64,000 nt of DNA, from assembly GCF_008728855.1 (NCBI RefSeq), contig NZ_CP042906.1, forward strand, positions 2,666,001-2,730,000, given 5' to 3'. The notes beneath the pieces were generated by a model. That model did no database searches and had not been told where the DNA came from. It worked only from the letters and a program-made list of their open reading frames with translations. Positions 46,752 through 56,210 of the stretch are shown piece by piece. This DNA comes from Hypericibacter terrae. GTDB lineage: Bacteria; Pseudomonadota; Alphaproteobacteria; Dongiales; Dongiaceae. Position 1 is the stretch's first letter; each line of letters begins with the position of its first letter. A program made the position numbers and the translations under genes.

Positions 46752-47465
46752 TCAGCCACCCTGGCTTTCGCCGGTCAGCCTGCGATTGGCCTCGCCCAGC
46801 GAGCTCTTCTGCCGGCCGGCCGCATCGAAGTTCGACGGCTCCAGCCAGCGCTCGAAATTCTCGCGGATCGCGGGCCATTCATGGTCCATGATCGCGTACC
46901 ACGCTGTGTCGCGGTTGCGATTCTTGTAGACAATGTGCTGGCGGAAGATCCCTTCGAAACGGAAGCCGAAGCGAAAGGCTGCCGAGCGCGAGGGCGCGTT
47001 GAGCGAATCGCATTTCCATTCGAGCCGGCGATAACCCAGCTCGTCGAACACATGGCGGAACATGAGATACATGGCCTCGACCGTGAGGCGCGTGCGCTGG
47101 GTCTTCGGCTCGTACCAGATATGGCCGACCTCGATCACGCCCTGGCTGGGGCGGATATTGAGGAAGCTCAGCATGCCCTTGGGATCGCCGGTCGCGATAT
47201 CCACCACGGTATAGAATTGCGGCTCGGTCAGCGGCGCCTGGGATTCGAGCCAGGTCATGAAGGCGGCTTCGCTGTCCCAGGGCCCGTAGGGCATGTAGGT
47301 CCAAAGTCGTTTGGTCGCCTCGTCAACATGGCTCTGCACATAGAGTCGATGTCCGTGACGCTTCGGATCCACCAGCTCGAGCCGCACATAACGGCCTTCG
47401 AGCGTTCCGTGGATCGGCGGCTTGCCGGAGGGAAATTTCGTCAGGGTCGGGCCTACGGGCAACAT
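46752..47465 (-). CDS. GNAT-family N-acetyltransferase (RimJ/RimL-like)
   Basis: 237-aa acetyltransferase of the RimJ/RimL-like branch. LEGRYVRLELVD is at the N terminus, and GMLSFLNIRPSQGVIEVGHIWYEP covers the central strands. TRLTVEAMYLMFRHVFDELGYRRLEWKCDSLNAPSRSAAFRFGF is split across the acetyl-CoA-binding motif and the last strand. Proteins of this branch acetylate ribosomal N termini or small molecules; the target here is unknown. The stop is 15 bp from the convergent hydrolase stop. Confidence 0.85.
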   Translation of the reverse strand: MLPVGPTLTKFPSGKPPIHGTLEGRYVRLELVDPKRHGHRLYVQSHVDEATKRLWTYMPYGPWDSEAAFMTWLESQAPLTEPQFYTVVDIATGDPKGMLSFLNIRPSQGVIEVGHIWYEPKTQRTRLTVEAMYLMFRHVFDELGYRRLEWKCDSLNAPSRSAAFRFGFRFEGIFRQHIVYKNRNRDTAWYAIMDHEWPAIRENFERWLEPSNFDAAGRQKSSLGEANRRLTGESQGG

Positions 47466-47629
47466 CGGGTCTTTTTCTCCGGTTCGGGCGCGGCATGGGT
47501 TGCGGTGGCGACAAACTAGCGCGAGGCTGAGGCCTCTGTCGAACCGGCTGGAAAAGGCGACAACGCAGGCCCCGGGAATCGTCGTCTCCGCCGCCCCCGA
47601 CCCGCCGCATCGAAGAGAGGAAATCGAGC

Positions 47630-48169
47630 ATGGAGATGGTCCAGCATTTTCGGTCCATGGCCCGGAACAACGCCTGGTCGAACTATCGGCTGCACAAGGC
47701 CTGCGCCGGTTTGACCGAGGCGGAGTTCAACCAGAAGCGGGTGAGCTTCTTTCCGTCGCTGCCACTGACCCTGCTGCATATCCTGGAGGTGGACTGGCTC
47801 TATCTGGATCAGCTCGAGGCGACGCCGACGGACCGCGACGCCATGGATTACAACCTGCCCTACAGGACGCTGGCCGAGCTGACCCCCGCGCAGCAGGCGA
47901 TGGACCTTCGGTTGATCGCCTATTGCGAGCGGCTGACCCCGCAGACTGTCGATGCGCCCGTGGTCATTCGCAGAGCGGACGGATATCGGCCGGTCAACCC
48001 CGCCTCGGCGGTTCTGAGCCACCTCTTCGTCCATCAAATCCATCACCGCGGTCAGGTTCACGCCATGCTGGCGGGAACCTCGGTGCCGCCGCCGCAGCTC
48101 GACGAGTTCTTCCTGATCGAGGATCAGCCCCTGCGCGCGCCCGATCTGGCCGCGCTTGAGTTGCCCTGA
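47630..48169 (+). CDS. DinB-family metal-binding four-helix protein
   Basis: 179-aa protein with a DinB/YfiT-like four-helix bundle. The metal-binding triad is probably H50 (LLHILEVDW) plus H135 and H139 in HQIHHRGQ. In some bacteria DinB-type proteins act as thiol-dependent S-transferases; despite the name this is unrelated to DNA polymerase IV. It is divergent from the acetyltransferase and lies 99 bp before eno. The function here is unknown. Confidence 0.85.
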   Translation: MEMVQHFRSMARNNAWSNYRLHKACAGLTEAEFNQKRVSFFPSLPLTLLHILEVDWLYLDQLEATPTDRDAMDYNLPYRTLAELTPAQQAMDLRLIAYCERLTPQTVDAPVVIRRADGYRPVNPASAVLSHLFVHQIHHRGQVHAMLAGTSVPPPQLDEFFLIEDQPLRAPDLAALELP

Positions 48170-49549
<1,380 letters not shown>

Positions 49550-49551
49550 CC

Positions 49552-50931
49552 ATGATCAAGGTCGTTCAAGCCTACGACGGCGCACTCATCACGGAGGTGC
49601 CGTCCGACGATGCGAACGCCTTGGAAACCAAGCTCGCGACGGCGCGGCGAACCTTCCTCGATCGGGACGGCTGGCTGGCGCCGCATGAGCGCATTGCCAT
49701 TCTCCACCGGCTGGCGGACCTGCTGGCCGGCAAGGTCGGTCATTTTGCGAAGCTGATCGCGCGGGAAGGCGGTAAGCCGCTGACCGATGCGAAGGCCGAG
49801 GCCTTGCGCGCGGTCGACGGCGTCCGCAACGGCGCGGACGAGCTGCGCAACTTCGCCGGCCGCGAAATCCCCATGGGCCTGACCCCCGCCAGCACGCGGC
49901 GCATGGCCTTCACCATCAAGGAGCCGATCGGCGTCGTCGCCGCGATCTCGGCCTTCAATCATCCCCTGAACCTGATCGTCCATCAGGTGGTGCCGGCGAT
50001 CGCAGTGGGATGCCCGATCATCGTCAAGCCCGCCTCGAGCACGCCGCTCAGCTGTCTCGAGTTCGTCGGGCTGGTGCGGGAGTCGGGGCTGCCGGAGCCC
50101 TGGTGCCAGACCTTCCTGCCCGAGCACACCGCCCTGGCGGAAGCCTTCGCGACGGATTCGCGCGTGGCGTTCCTGAGCTTCATCGGCTCGGCCGCGGTGG
50201 GTTGGCGCCTGCGCAGCAAGCTCGCCCCGGGCACGCGCTGCGCGCTCGAGCATGGCGGAGCGGCACCTGTCATCGTCGACCGCAGCGCGGATCTCGATCT
50301 GACCGTCCCCTCGCTGGTGAAGGGCGGTTATTACCATGCGGGCCAGGTCTGCGTGTCGACGCAGCGCATCTATGTCCATAACGCCATCAAGGCGGAGTTC
50401 GTGGCCCGCTTCACCGAGGCCGTGAAGGCGCTGAAGGTCGGCGATCCGACCCTGCCCACGACCGAGGTCGGACCGCTGATCCTGCCGAAGGAAGCCGACC
50501 GGGTCATGGCCTGGATCGAGGAAGCGAAGGCTGCCGGCGCCGAAATCACCACGGGCGGCGAAAGATTGTCCGAGCGGGTGATCAGCCCCGCAGTGCTGGT
50601 CGAGCCGCCGGCCGATGTCCGCATCTCACGCGAGGAAGTGTTCGGGCCGGTGACCTGCGTCTACGGCTTCGACATGGTCGAGACGGCGATCCAGTCGGCC
50701 AACAGCCTGCCGCTCGCCTTTCAGGCCTCGATCTACACGCAGGATCTCAACTTCGCGCTCGAGGTGGCGCCGCGCCTGGACGGCTCGGCCGTGATGATCA
50801 ACGACCACACGGCCTTCCGCGTCGACTGGATGCCCTTCGCCGGCCACCGCCATTCCGGCTACGGCATCGGCGGCATCCCCTGGACGATGCGCGAGATGAC
50901 GCACGAGAAGATGATGGTGTTCAAGTCGTAG
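49552..50931 (+). CDS. Aldehyde dehydrogenase family protein
   Basis: 459-aa NAD(P)-dependent dehydrogenase. Visible are AFNHPLNLIVHQVVPA, VKPASSTPLS, FIGSAAVGW, E233 in LEHGGAAP and the catalytic C267 in GQVCVSTQRIYV, then EEVFGPV and FAGHRHSGYGIGG. The family is closest to broad-range or succinate-semialdehyde/phosphonoacetaldehyde-like members; the substrate is not clear. The start has GAGGATAACC directly upstream and is 2 bp after eno, so the two are probably co-transcribed, an uncommon pairing. Confidence 0.88.
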   Translation: MIKVVQAYDGALITEVPSDDANALETKLATARRTFLDRDGWLAPHERIAILHRLADLLAGKVGHFAKLIAREGGKPLTDAKAEALRAVDGVRNGADELRNFAGREIPMGLTPASTRRMAFTIKEPIGVVAAISAFNHPLNLIVHQVVPAIAVGCPIIVKPASSTPLSCLEFVGLVRESGLPEPWCQTFLPEHTALAEAFATDSRVAFLSFIGSAAVGWRLRSKLAPGTRCALEHGGAAPVIVDRSADLDLTVPSLVKGGYYHAGQVCVSTQRIYVHNAIKAEFVARFTEAVKALKVGDPTLPTTEVGPLILPKEADRVMAWIEEAKAAGAEITTGGERLSERVISPAVLVEPPADVRISREEVFGPVTCVYGFDMVETAIQSANSLPLAFQASIYTQDLNFALEVAPRLDGSAVMINDHTAFRVDWMPFAGHRHSGYGIGGIPWTMREMTHEKMMVFKS

Positions 50932-50944
50932 GGCTGGACTCGTT

Positions 50945-51191
50945 GTCATGCCGGCGAAGGAGCGTGTGAAAGAATCGGGCGGAGCATAGAAACTCCATGC
51001 CCCCTCCCGCAAGGGGAGGGGGCGAGAGAATTTCTGACGCCCTCTTACGGCATCATTCGTTTTCTTCACACGCTCGAAGGCCGGCATCCTGAACACCCAT
51101 CGAGCAAAAACTGGCGAAGGCCTGTGTTCAGGACCCCGGCCGGAGCCTGTCCTCGTGCGCGCCTATGGCGCGACACGGGGGCCGGGGTGAC
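50945..51191. repeat. Compound palindromic repeat interrupted by a MITE-like insertion
   Basis: Starts GTCATGCCGGCGAAGG and ends GGGGCCGGGGTGAC, the inverted GTCA...TGAC ends of an REP-like unit. Inside, CTGAACAC and GTGTTCAG form further inverted arms (around 51088 and 51125). Removing 50961-51080 restores the palindrome GCCGGCGAAGGCCGGC. It fills most of the gap between the aldehyde dehydrogenase and the antiporter genes. Confidence 0.8.
50961..51074. mobile_element. 114-bp MITE-like element with terminal inverted repeats
   Basis: Ends are perfect 10-bp inverted repeats, AGCGTGTGAA and TTCACACGCT. It is flanked on both sides by CGAAGG (50955-50960 and 51075-51080), a 6-bp target duplication. 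It has no coding capacity. The centre holds a 9-bp stem hairpin at 51000-51022 (CCCCCTCCC and its complement) that may act as a terminator-like structure. The mobilising transposase is not in the window. Confidence 0.75.
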
Positions 51192-51215
51192 GAATGAGCG
51201 CATTGCGGCGCTCTC

Positions 51216-53021
51216 CTAATCTTCGTTACGCCCGCGACGCCCACCCATCTTCCGTCGCATGCGTTCGATCCAGCGCAGCAGCGGCAAGCGCGCGCGGGCT
51301 TCCTCAAGCTCGAGGCCCACGAGGGTGATGCGGTCGCCTTCGGTCGCGCGCACGGTGAGCTCGACCGGTGCCAGCTTCACGCGGTCGCCGACAACCGGCA
51401 GCCGGCCGATCCGGCGCGCGAGCCAGTCGCCGACCGTGAGGCCCTTGGCGTCGGCGGGCAGGGGCAGGCCGTATTCCTTCGCGATGAGCTCGAAAGAGGC
51501 GGTGGGATCGAACATGAATTCGCCCAGGCCTTCGATCTGGTCGCCTTCGCTGCCGCCGGCGGCAAAGAGCTTGTCGACCGCGTGGCGCTGTTCGGGCGGC
51601 ACCAGCAGAATCACATAATCGTCGGCCTCGAGCTTGCCGGGCTCCGTCGGCGGCAGGATGCGGCCCTCTCGCACCACGCCGAGGCTGCCGGTGCGCGGCG
51701 GCAGCGGCAGGGTCGAGGGCGAATAGTCGAGCGCGTTGCTGCCCTCGGGGATGCGCCAGCCGAGAATGTCGCGATCGGCCGCATCCGGCAGCTCGAACAA
51801 CCGGCTCGCCTCGGGCTCCGGTTCCGCCGGCACCTCGAGGCCCAGCGCCTTCGCCAAAGCCGGCGCGGTCCAGCCCTGGACCACCAGCGACAGCAGCACC
51901 ATGACGAAGGCCACGTCGAAATAGGTGCGGCCATTGGGCAGGCCCGCCAGCACCGGCAGACAGCCCAGGAAGATCGGCACCGCGCCGCGCAATCCCACCG
52001 AGCTGATGAAGGCGAGGGAAGGGCGGTCGAACCTGAAGGGCAGCAATGACACCAGCACGGCCAGCGGCCGCGCCACGAATATCAGCGCGAAAGCGATCAC
52101 CAGCGACGGAATGGTCAGGGGCAGGAACTCGGTCGGCGTGACCAAGAGCCCTAGCAGCAGGAACATCACGACCTGCGCCAGCCAGACCAGCCCGTCATGG
52201 AACCGGATCACCATCTGCTGGGCGCGGAAGGGCTTGCTGCCCATGACGATGCCGGCGAGATAGACCGCGAGGAACCCGCTGGCGCCGACCGCGTTGGCGG
52301 CGGCGAACAGCACCAGCGCGCCCGCGGCCACCAGGATCGGATAGAGCCCGACCGCGAGCTCGATGCGATCGATGAGCCAGCGCAAGGCCCAGCCGCCGAG
52401 CAGCCCGAAGGCGGCACCGCCGGCCATCTGCAGCACCAGCGACAGTGCCACCATCAGCGGCCCCGTTTCGCCGGCATGGAGCAGCCATTCGACGCAGGAG
52501 ATGGTGAGGAACACCGCCATGGGATCGTTCATGCCGGATTCCGCCTCGAGCGTGGCCTGGACCCGCATGTTCAACGCTCGATTGCCGCGCGAGAGCAGCA
52601 GGAACACGGCAGCAGCATCGGTCGAGGCCAGGATCGCCCCCAGCAGCAGCCCCTCGACCGTGCCGAAACTCAGGACCTCATAGGCGACGAAGGCGACGAT
52701 GACCGCCGTGATGAGAACGCCCACCGTTGCCAGGGACAAGCCTGGCCAAAGGGCCAGGCGGAACACCGTGCGGGTCGTGCGCAGGCCACCATCGAACAGG
52801 ATCAGCGCCAGCGCGACGCTGCCCACCATGTAGGTCAGGTGGAAATCGTTGAAGACGATGCCACCGGGCCCGTCCTGGCCCGCCAGCATGCCCAGGATCA
52901 GGAAGATCAACAGCACCGGCGCGCCGAGCCGCGTGGCATAGGCGCTCGCCAGGATACTGAGCACCACCAGCCCGGCGCCAACCAGCAATGTGACCGAGAT
53001 CGATTCCATGAGAATCAACAT
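51216..53021 (-). CDS. Potassium/proton antiporter, CvrA/NhaP2 type
   Basis: 601-aa CPA1-family cation/proton antiporter. About 12-13 membrane helices span residues 1-390, with GAILASTDAAAVF and ATLEAESGMNDPMAVFLT carrying the ion-binding Asp and Glu residues. A TrkA-C-like domain follows (about 405-490, LGVVREGRILPP). A CorC/HlyC-like C-terminal domain starts at about 500 (LTVGDWLARRIGRLPVVGD). This is the YcgO/CvrA architecture linked to K+ and osmotic or pH balance. ATG 53009 is an alternative start. It lies downstream of the GntR gene on the same strand. Confidence 0.92.
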   Translation of the reverse strand: MLILMESISVTLLVGAGLVVLSILASAYATRLGAPVLLIFLILGMLAGQDGPGGIVFNDFHLTYMVGSVALALILFDGGLRTTRTVFRLALWPGLSLATVGVLITAVIVAFVAYEVLSFGTVEGLLLGAILASTDAAAVFLLLSRGNRALNMRVQATLEAESGMNDPMAVFLTISCVEWLLHAGETGPLMVALSLVLQMAGGAAFGLLGGWALRWLIDRIELAVGLYPILVAAGALVLFAAANAVGASGFLAVYLAGIVMGSKPFRAQQMVIRFHDGLVWLAQVVMFLLLGLLVTPTEFLPLTIPSLVIAFALIFVARPLAVLVSLLPFRFDRPSLAFISSVGLRGAVPIFLGCLPVLAGLPNGRTYFDVAFVMVLLSLVVQGWTAPALAKALGLEVPAEPEPEASRLFELPDAADRDILGWRIPEGSNALDYSPSTLPLPPRTGSLGVVREGRILPPTEPGKLEADDYVILLVPPEQRHAVDKLFAAGGSEGDQIEGLGEFMFDPTASFELIAKEYGLPLPADAKGLTVGDWLARRIGRLPVVGDRVKLAPVELTVRATEGDRITLVGLELEEARARLPLLRWIERMRRKMGGRRGRNED

Positions 53022-53108
53022 AACCGATACGCGTCCGAGCGCGAGACTTCGCGTTCGGTGCGGTTGATTTTTTTCGATCGGGAGGAGGTCGCGGCGATCC
53101 GCGCGGGA

Positions 53109-53789
53109 TCAGCGGTCGCGACCTTCCAGAAATTCCTGCAGCGTCCGTTCGGCCGTGCCGATATGCGCGACCAGGATCCGGCAGGCGAGGGCGGGCTTGC
53201 GGGCCTGCGCCGCCTCGAGCATGGCGCGATGCTCGCCCTGCGAAATGTGATGCCGGCCCATCGCGGCGAGGTGGAAGCGCAAATAGCGATCCGCCTGCGC
53301 CAGATGCTGCTCGATCAGGGAGAGAAGGCGGGGGCGCCCGGCGCGGGCATAGAGCGTCATATGGAAACGCTGGTTGAGTTCGCCCAACCGGTTTTGATCC
53401 GGCTCGCCATCCATCTCCGCCAGGATCTCGCCGGCGCGATCGAGATCGGCGCCGCTGAGCTTCGGGAAAGAGAGGCGCAGGGCGACGGGCTCGAGCGCCA
53501 GGCGGATGGTGTAGTTGTCGGCCGCGTCCTCGGCCGAGATCTCCGCCACGACGGCGCCGCGATGCGGATAGAAATCGACCAGCGCCTGCGCTTCGAGTTG
53601 GCGCAGCGCTTCGCGGATCGGCATCCGGCTGACGCCGAAGGTCGCGGCCAGTTCCTCCTGGCGGAGGGCTGAGCCCGCGGCCAGCGCGCCGCTCAGGATC
53701 GCCTGCTTGAGGGTCGCCTCGACGAACTCGGTCGCGGTCCGGAAGCGGGGCCGGGAACGGTCGATGAGCTGGGCGAGGTTGTCCGCCAT
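53109..53789 (-). CDS. GntR-family (FadR/VanR subfamily, FCD domain) regulator
   Basis: 226-aa transcription factor with an N-terminal winged helix (RQEELAATFGVSRMPIREALRQLEAQALVDF in two halves) and a C-terminal FCD ligand domain (LNQRFHMTLY, then EHRAMLEAAQ) with likely metal-binding His residues. MADNLAQ (53789) is chosen as start. The longer frame from 53822 would put the operator and the predicted start site inside the gene. It is divergent from the BenE transporter, with the operator ATTGGATCCAAT between them, so it probably represses both. Confidence 0.88.
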   Translation of the reverse strand: MADNLAQLIDRSRPRFRTATEFVEATLKQAILSGALAAGSALRQEELAATFGVSRMPIREALRQLEAQALVDFYPHRGAVVAEISAEDAADNYTIRLALEPVALRLSFPKLSGADLDRAGEILAEMDGEPDQNRLGELNQRFHMTLYARAGRPRLLSLIEQHLAQADRYLRFHLAAMGRHHISQGEHRAMLEAAQARKPALACRILVAHIGTAERTLQEFLEGRDR

Positions 53790-53800
53790 GCGGTCCCGGA

Positions 53801-53829
53801 TTGTCGATTGGATCCAATTCAACTATAGA
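53801..53829 (+). promoter_or_regulatory. Predicted sigma-70-type promoter of the BenE-type gene
   Basis: -35 TTGTCG (53801-53806), exactly 17 nt, then -10 TATAGA (53824-53829). The 12-bp palindrome fills most of the spacer, so a bound regulator would block RNA polymerase. The expected start is near 53836, about 58 nt before the transporter ATG. Confidence 0.6.
53807..53818. promoter_or_regulatory. Perfect 12-bp palindrome ATTGGATCCAAT, likely GntR/VanR-type operator
   Basis: Fully symmetric site between the divergent GntR and BenE-type genes, 18 bp upstream of the regulator start codon. It has the form known for VanR-type FCD regulators (ATTGGATCCAAT in Caulobacter). It lies in the spacer of the rightward promoter and at the predicted start site of the leftward one. 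Confidence 0.75.
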
Positions 53830-53850
53830 GATCCCAGGAGAGGCTGCCAA
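53822..53850 (-). promoter_or_regulatory. Predicted promoter of the GntR-family gene
   Basis: On the minus strand -35 TTGGCA (53845-53850), 17 nt, then -10 TATAGT (53822-53827). The -10 overlaps the -10 of the opposite promoter (53824-53829). The start site near 53815 falls in the palindrome, giving a 5' leader of about 26 nt and supporting ATG 53789. Confidence 0.55.
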
Positions 53851-53894
53851 GCGCAGGCGAAGGCGGTCCTCGCCACGGGGGAAATATCGACGCC

Positions 53895-55082
53895 ATGGAT
53901 GCCGACCGCGCGACCGATCTGCCGGTGAAAGCCGCCCGCGGCCAGGCCATCACGACCGGGTTGCTGGCCGCCTTCGTCGGTTTCGGCAGCTCGTTTGCGG
54001 TGGTGGTCCAGGGCCTGGTCGGCGTGGGCGCGAGCCCGGCGCAATCGGCTTCCGGTCTACTGGTGCTCAGCGTCGGCATGGGACTGCTCGGCATTCTGCT
54101 GAGCCTGCGCTACCGCATGCCCATCAGCGTCGCCTGGTCCACGCCCGGAGCCGCCCTCCTGGCGACGACCGGGGCGCCGGAAGGCGGGTTCGCGGCCGCC
54201 GTGGGGGCCTTCCTGGCGGTCGGCGCGCTCATCGTGCTGGCGGGACTGTGGAAGCCGCTGGGCCGCCTCGTCGCCGCCATTCCATCCTCGATCGCGAACG
54301 CGATGCTGGCGGGCGTGCTGTTCCATCTCTGCATCGCGCCTTTTCTCGCCATCGCCGAGATTCCGATGCTGGCGCTGCCCGTGGTGCTGCTCTGGGCCGT
54401 CGTCGCGCGCTTCTGGCGGCTCTATGCCGTGCCAGCCGCCGTGATCCTGGCCGTGGCGCTGATGTTCTGGAACGGGGCAGGGCCGTTGCCGCCGGTCGAC
54501 CAGCTCTGGCCGCAACTGACGTTCGTTCCGCCGGTCTTCTCCTGGAGCGCCATGGTCAGCATCGCGCTGCCGCTGTTCCTGGTGACGATGGCCTCGCAGA
54601 ACATTCCGGGCTTCGCCGTATTGCAGGCCAACGATTTCCATCCGCCTTCGCGGCCGCTGATCGTCACCACCGGCATCGGCACCATGATCGTGGCGCCCTT
54701 CGGCGGCCATGCCGTCAATCTCGCGGCGATCACGGCCGCGCTCTGCGCCGGGCCCGATGCGCATCCCGATCCCAGCCGCCGCTACATCGCCGCGGTGACG
54801 ACCGGCGTCGGCTATATCGGTTTCGGCATGTTGGCGGTGGCCGCCACGGCCTGGATCAGCGCGTCGCCGCCCTTGCTGATCGAAGCGGTGGCGGGGCTGG
54901 CCTTGCTCGGCGCCTTCGGCTCGGCGCTGGGCAATGCACTGCTACAGCCGGGCGAACGCGACGCCGCCCTGGTGACCCTGATCGCGACCGCGTCAGGTAT
55001 GTCATTCGCGGGCATCGGCTCTGCCTTCTGGGGATTGCTCGCGGGCGGGATCATGCTGGCACTGCGCCGGCTGAAGCCGTAA
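53895..55082 (+). CDS. benE: BenE-family benzoate/H+ symporter-like transporter
   Basis: 395-aa membrane protein with about twelve hydrophobic segments. BenE hallmarks are ISVAWSTPGAALLA, IPSSIANAMLAGVLF, MASQNIPGFAVLQ, APFGGHAVNLAAITAALCAG and ASGMSFAGIGSAFWGLLAG. The family takes up benzoate or related aromatic acids by proton symport. No aromatic degradation gene lies nearby, so the substrate is inferred only from the family and from the VanR-like operator in front of it. Confidence 0.88.
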   Translation: MDADRATDLPVKAARGQAITTGLLAAFVGFGSSFAVVVQGLVGVGASPAQSASGLLVLSVGMGLLGILLSLRYRMPISVAWSTPGAALLATTGAPEGGFAAAVGAFLAVGALIVLAGLWKPLGRLVAAIPSSIANAMLAGVLFHLCIAPFLAIAEIPMLALPVVLLWAVVARFWRLYAVPAAVILAVALMFWNGAGPLPPVDQLWPQLTFVPPVFSWSAMVSIALPLFLVTMASQNIPGFAVLQANDFHPPSRPLIVTTGIGTMIVAPFGGHAVNLAAITAALCAGPDAHPDPSRRYIAAVTTGVGYIGFGMLAVAATAWISASPPLLIEAVAGLALLGAFGSALGNALLQPGERDAALVTLIATASGMSFAGIGSAFWGLLAGGIMLALRRLKP

Positions 55083-55171
55083 TTCTTGAGACCTCGATCG
55101 CGCGCGGACCCTGACTCACGCGCGAGACAAAAGCTCCCGACATGCTGCAGTGAAAGGCCGAGCGCAACGCC

Positions 55172-56083
55172 ATGACTGATGTCGCCCTGGCGGCCGGCGA
55201 GGCGCGGGCACGCCACCGTCTGGGCCTGGTGATGGTCACGGCCTCGGCCATCTTCTGGAGCAGCGGCGGCTTCTTCACCCGGCTGATCACGCTCGATCTC
55301 TGGACCATGCTGGCCTGGCGCGGGCTGTTCGGCGGGCTCTTCATCCTGCTGTTCATGATCTGGGACGCGAAGTCCCAGAAGCGCCGGCTGTTCCGCCCGA
55401 TGGGCTGGCCCGGACTCATCGTCACGATGCTGAACACCGGCGGCATGATGGCCTTCGTCGGCTCGCTGCGGCTGACCGCGGTGGCCGACGTCACCGTGAT
55501 CTATGCGACCTTGCCCTTCATGACCGCGCCGATCGTCTGGCTCTGGTTCAAGGAGCGGCCCTCGGTCCGCACGCTGCTGGCGGGGGTCGTGGCAGTCGGT
55601 GGCGTCGCCATCATGGTCGGCGGCGCCTCGCGCGGCAGCGACAGCAGCCTCGCGGGCTGCACTCTGGCTTTCCTCATGACAATGACCATGGCGGTCACCA
55701 CCAGCATCACGCGGCGCTATCCGGGCGTGCCGATGATCCAGGCGGCCGGGCTCTCATGCTTCATCGGCTCGGCGATCTGTTTCACCATGGCAGGACCGGT
55801 GGACGCCATCACGCCGGTCGACTTCGTGAACCTGGCGCTGTTCGGGCTGTTCAATATGGGGCTGGGCCTGGCGCTCTACATGATGGGTGCCAAATACATT
55901 CCCGCGGCCGAGGCGGCGCTGCTCAGCATCCTCGAGACGCCCTTGGCGCCGCTCTGGGTCTGGATCTTCTTTGCGGAGGTGCCGCGCGATGCGACGCTCT
56001 GGGGCGGGGCCGTGGTGCTCGCGGCCGTCCTGTGGCAGATCCTCGGCGACGCGCAGCGAAGCCGGGCTCGAGGGGGATCCTGA
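55172..56083 (+). CDS. EamA-family (DMT) membrane transporter
   Basis: 303-aa ten-helix exporter with two EamA domains (MVTASAIFWSSGGFFTRLI at the start; GLALYMMGAKYIPAAEAALLSILETPLAPLWVW near the end, with the conserved E-x-P). It differs clearly from the EamA protein at 37100. The start lies 90 bp after the BenE-type gene, so co-transcription is possible. The substrate is unknown. Confidence 0.88.
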   Translation: MTDVALAAGEARARHRLGLVMVTASAIFWSSGGFFTRLITLDLWTMLAWRGLFGGLFILLFMIWDAKSQKRRLFRPMGWPGLIVTMLNTGGMMAFVGSLRLTAVADVTVIYATLPFMTAPIVWLWFKERPSVRTLLAGVVAVGGVAIMVGGASRGSDSSLAGCTLAFLMTMTMAVTTSITRRYPGVPMIQAAGLSCFIGSAICFTMAGPVDAITPVDFVNLALFGLFNMGLGLALYMMGAKYIPAAEAALLSILETPLAPLWVWIFFAEVPRDATLWGGAVVLAAVLWQILGDAQRSRARGGS

Positions 56084-56103
56084 GAAACCCATCCAGTATT
56101 TTA

Positions 56104-56119
56104 CATAATATACATTATG
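56104..56119. promoter_or_regulatory. AT-rich dyad CATAAT-N4-ATTATG upstream of the Fsr-like gene
   Basis: Perfect 6-bp inverted arms 91 bp before the GTG start of the MFS gene, in a short AT-rich stretch unlike the surrounding DNA. It is a possible promoter/operator region. A related ATAAT-N2-ATTAT dyad overlaps the start of the acetyltransferase gene at 58929. Confidence 0.35.
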
Positions 56120-56210
56120 CGACTCAAGGATAGCAACGCCTGGGCCCGCAAGGGCTTATGAAGCACTGACCCCGCCTCCCACCGGCCTGCTCATCGAAAG
56201 GTTCGTTCCC

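Noticed and set aside
47630-48169. DinB-family gene as an SOS translesion polymerase
   Set aside because: It is a 179-aa four-helix metal-binding protein, unrelated to polymerase IV, and no SOS box was seen in front of it.
53790-53822. Longer start of the GntR-family gene beginning MNWIQS
   Set aside because: The extra codons are made by the operator palindrome and the predicted start site falls inside them; MADNLAQ fits promoter and family better.
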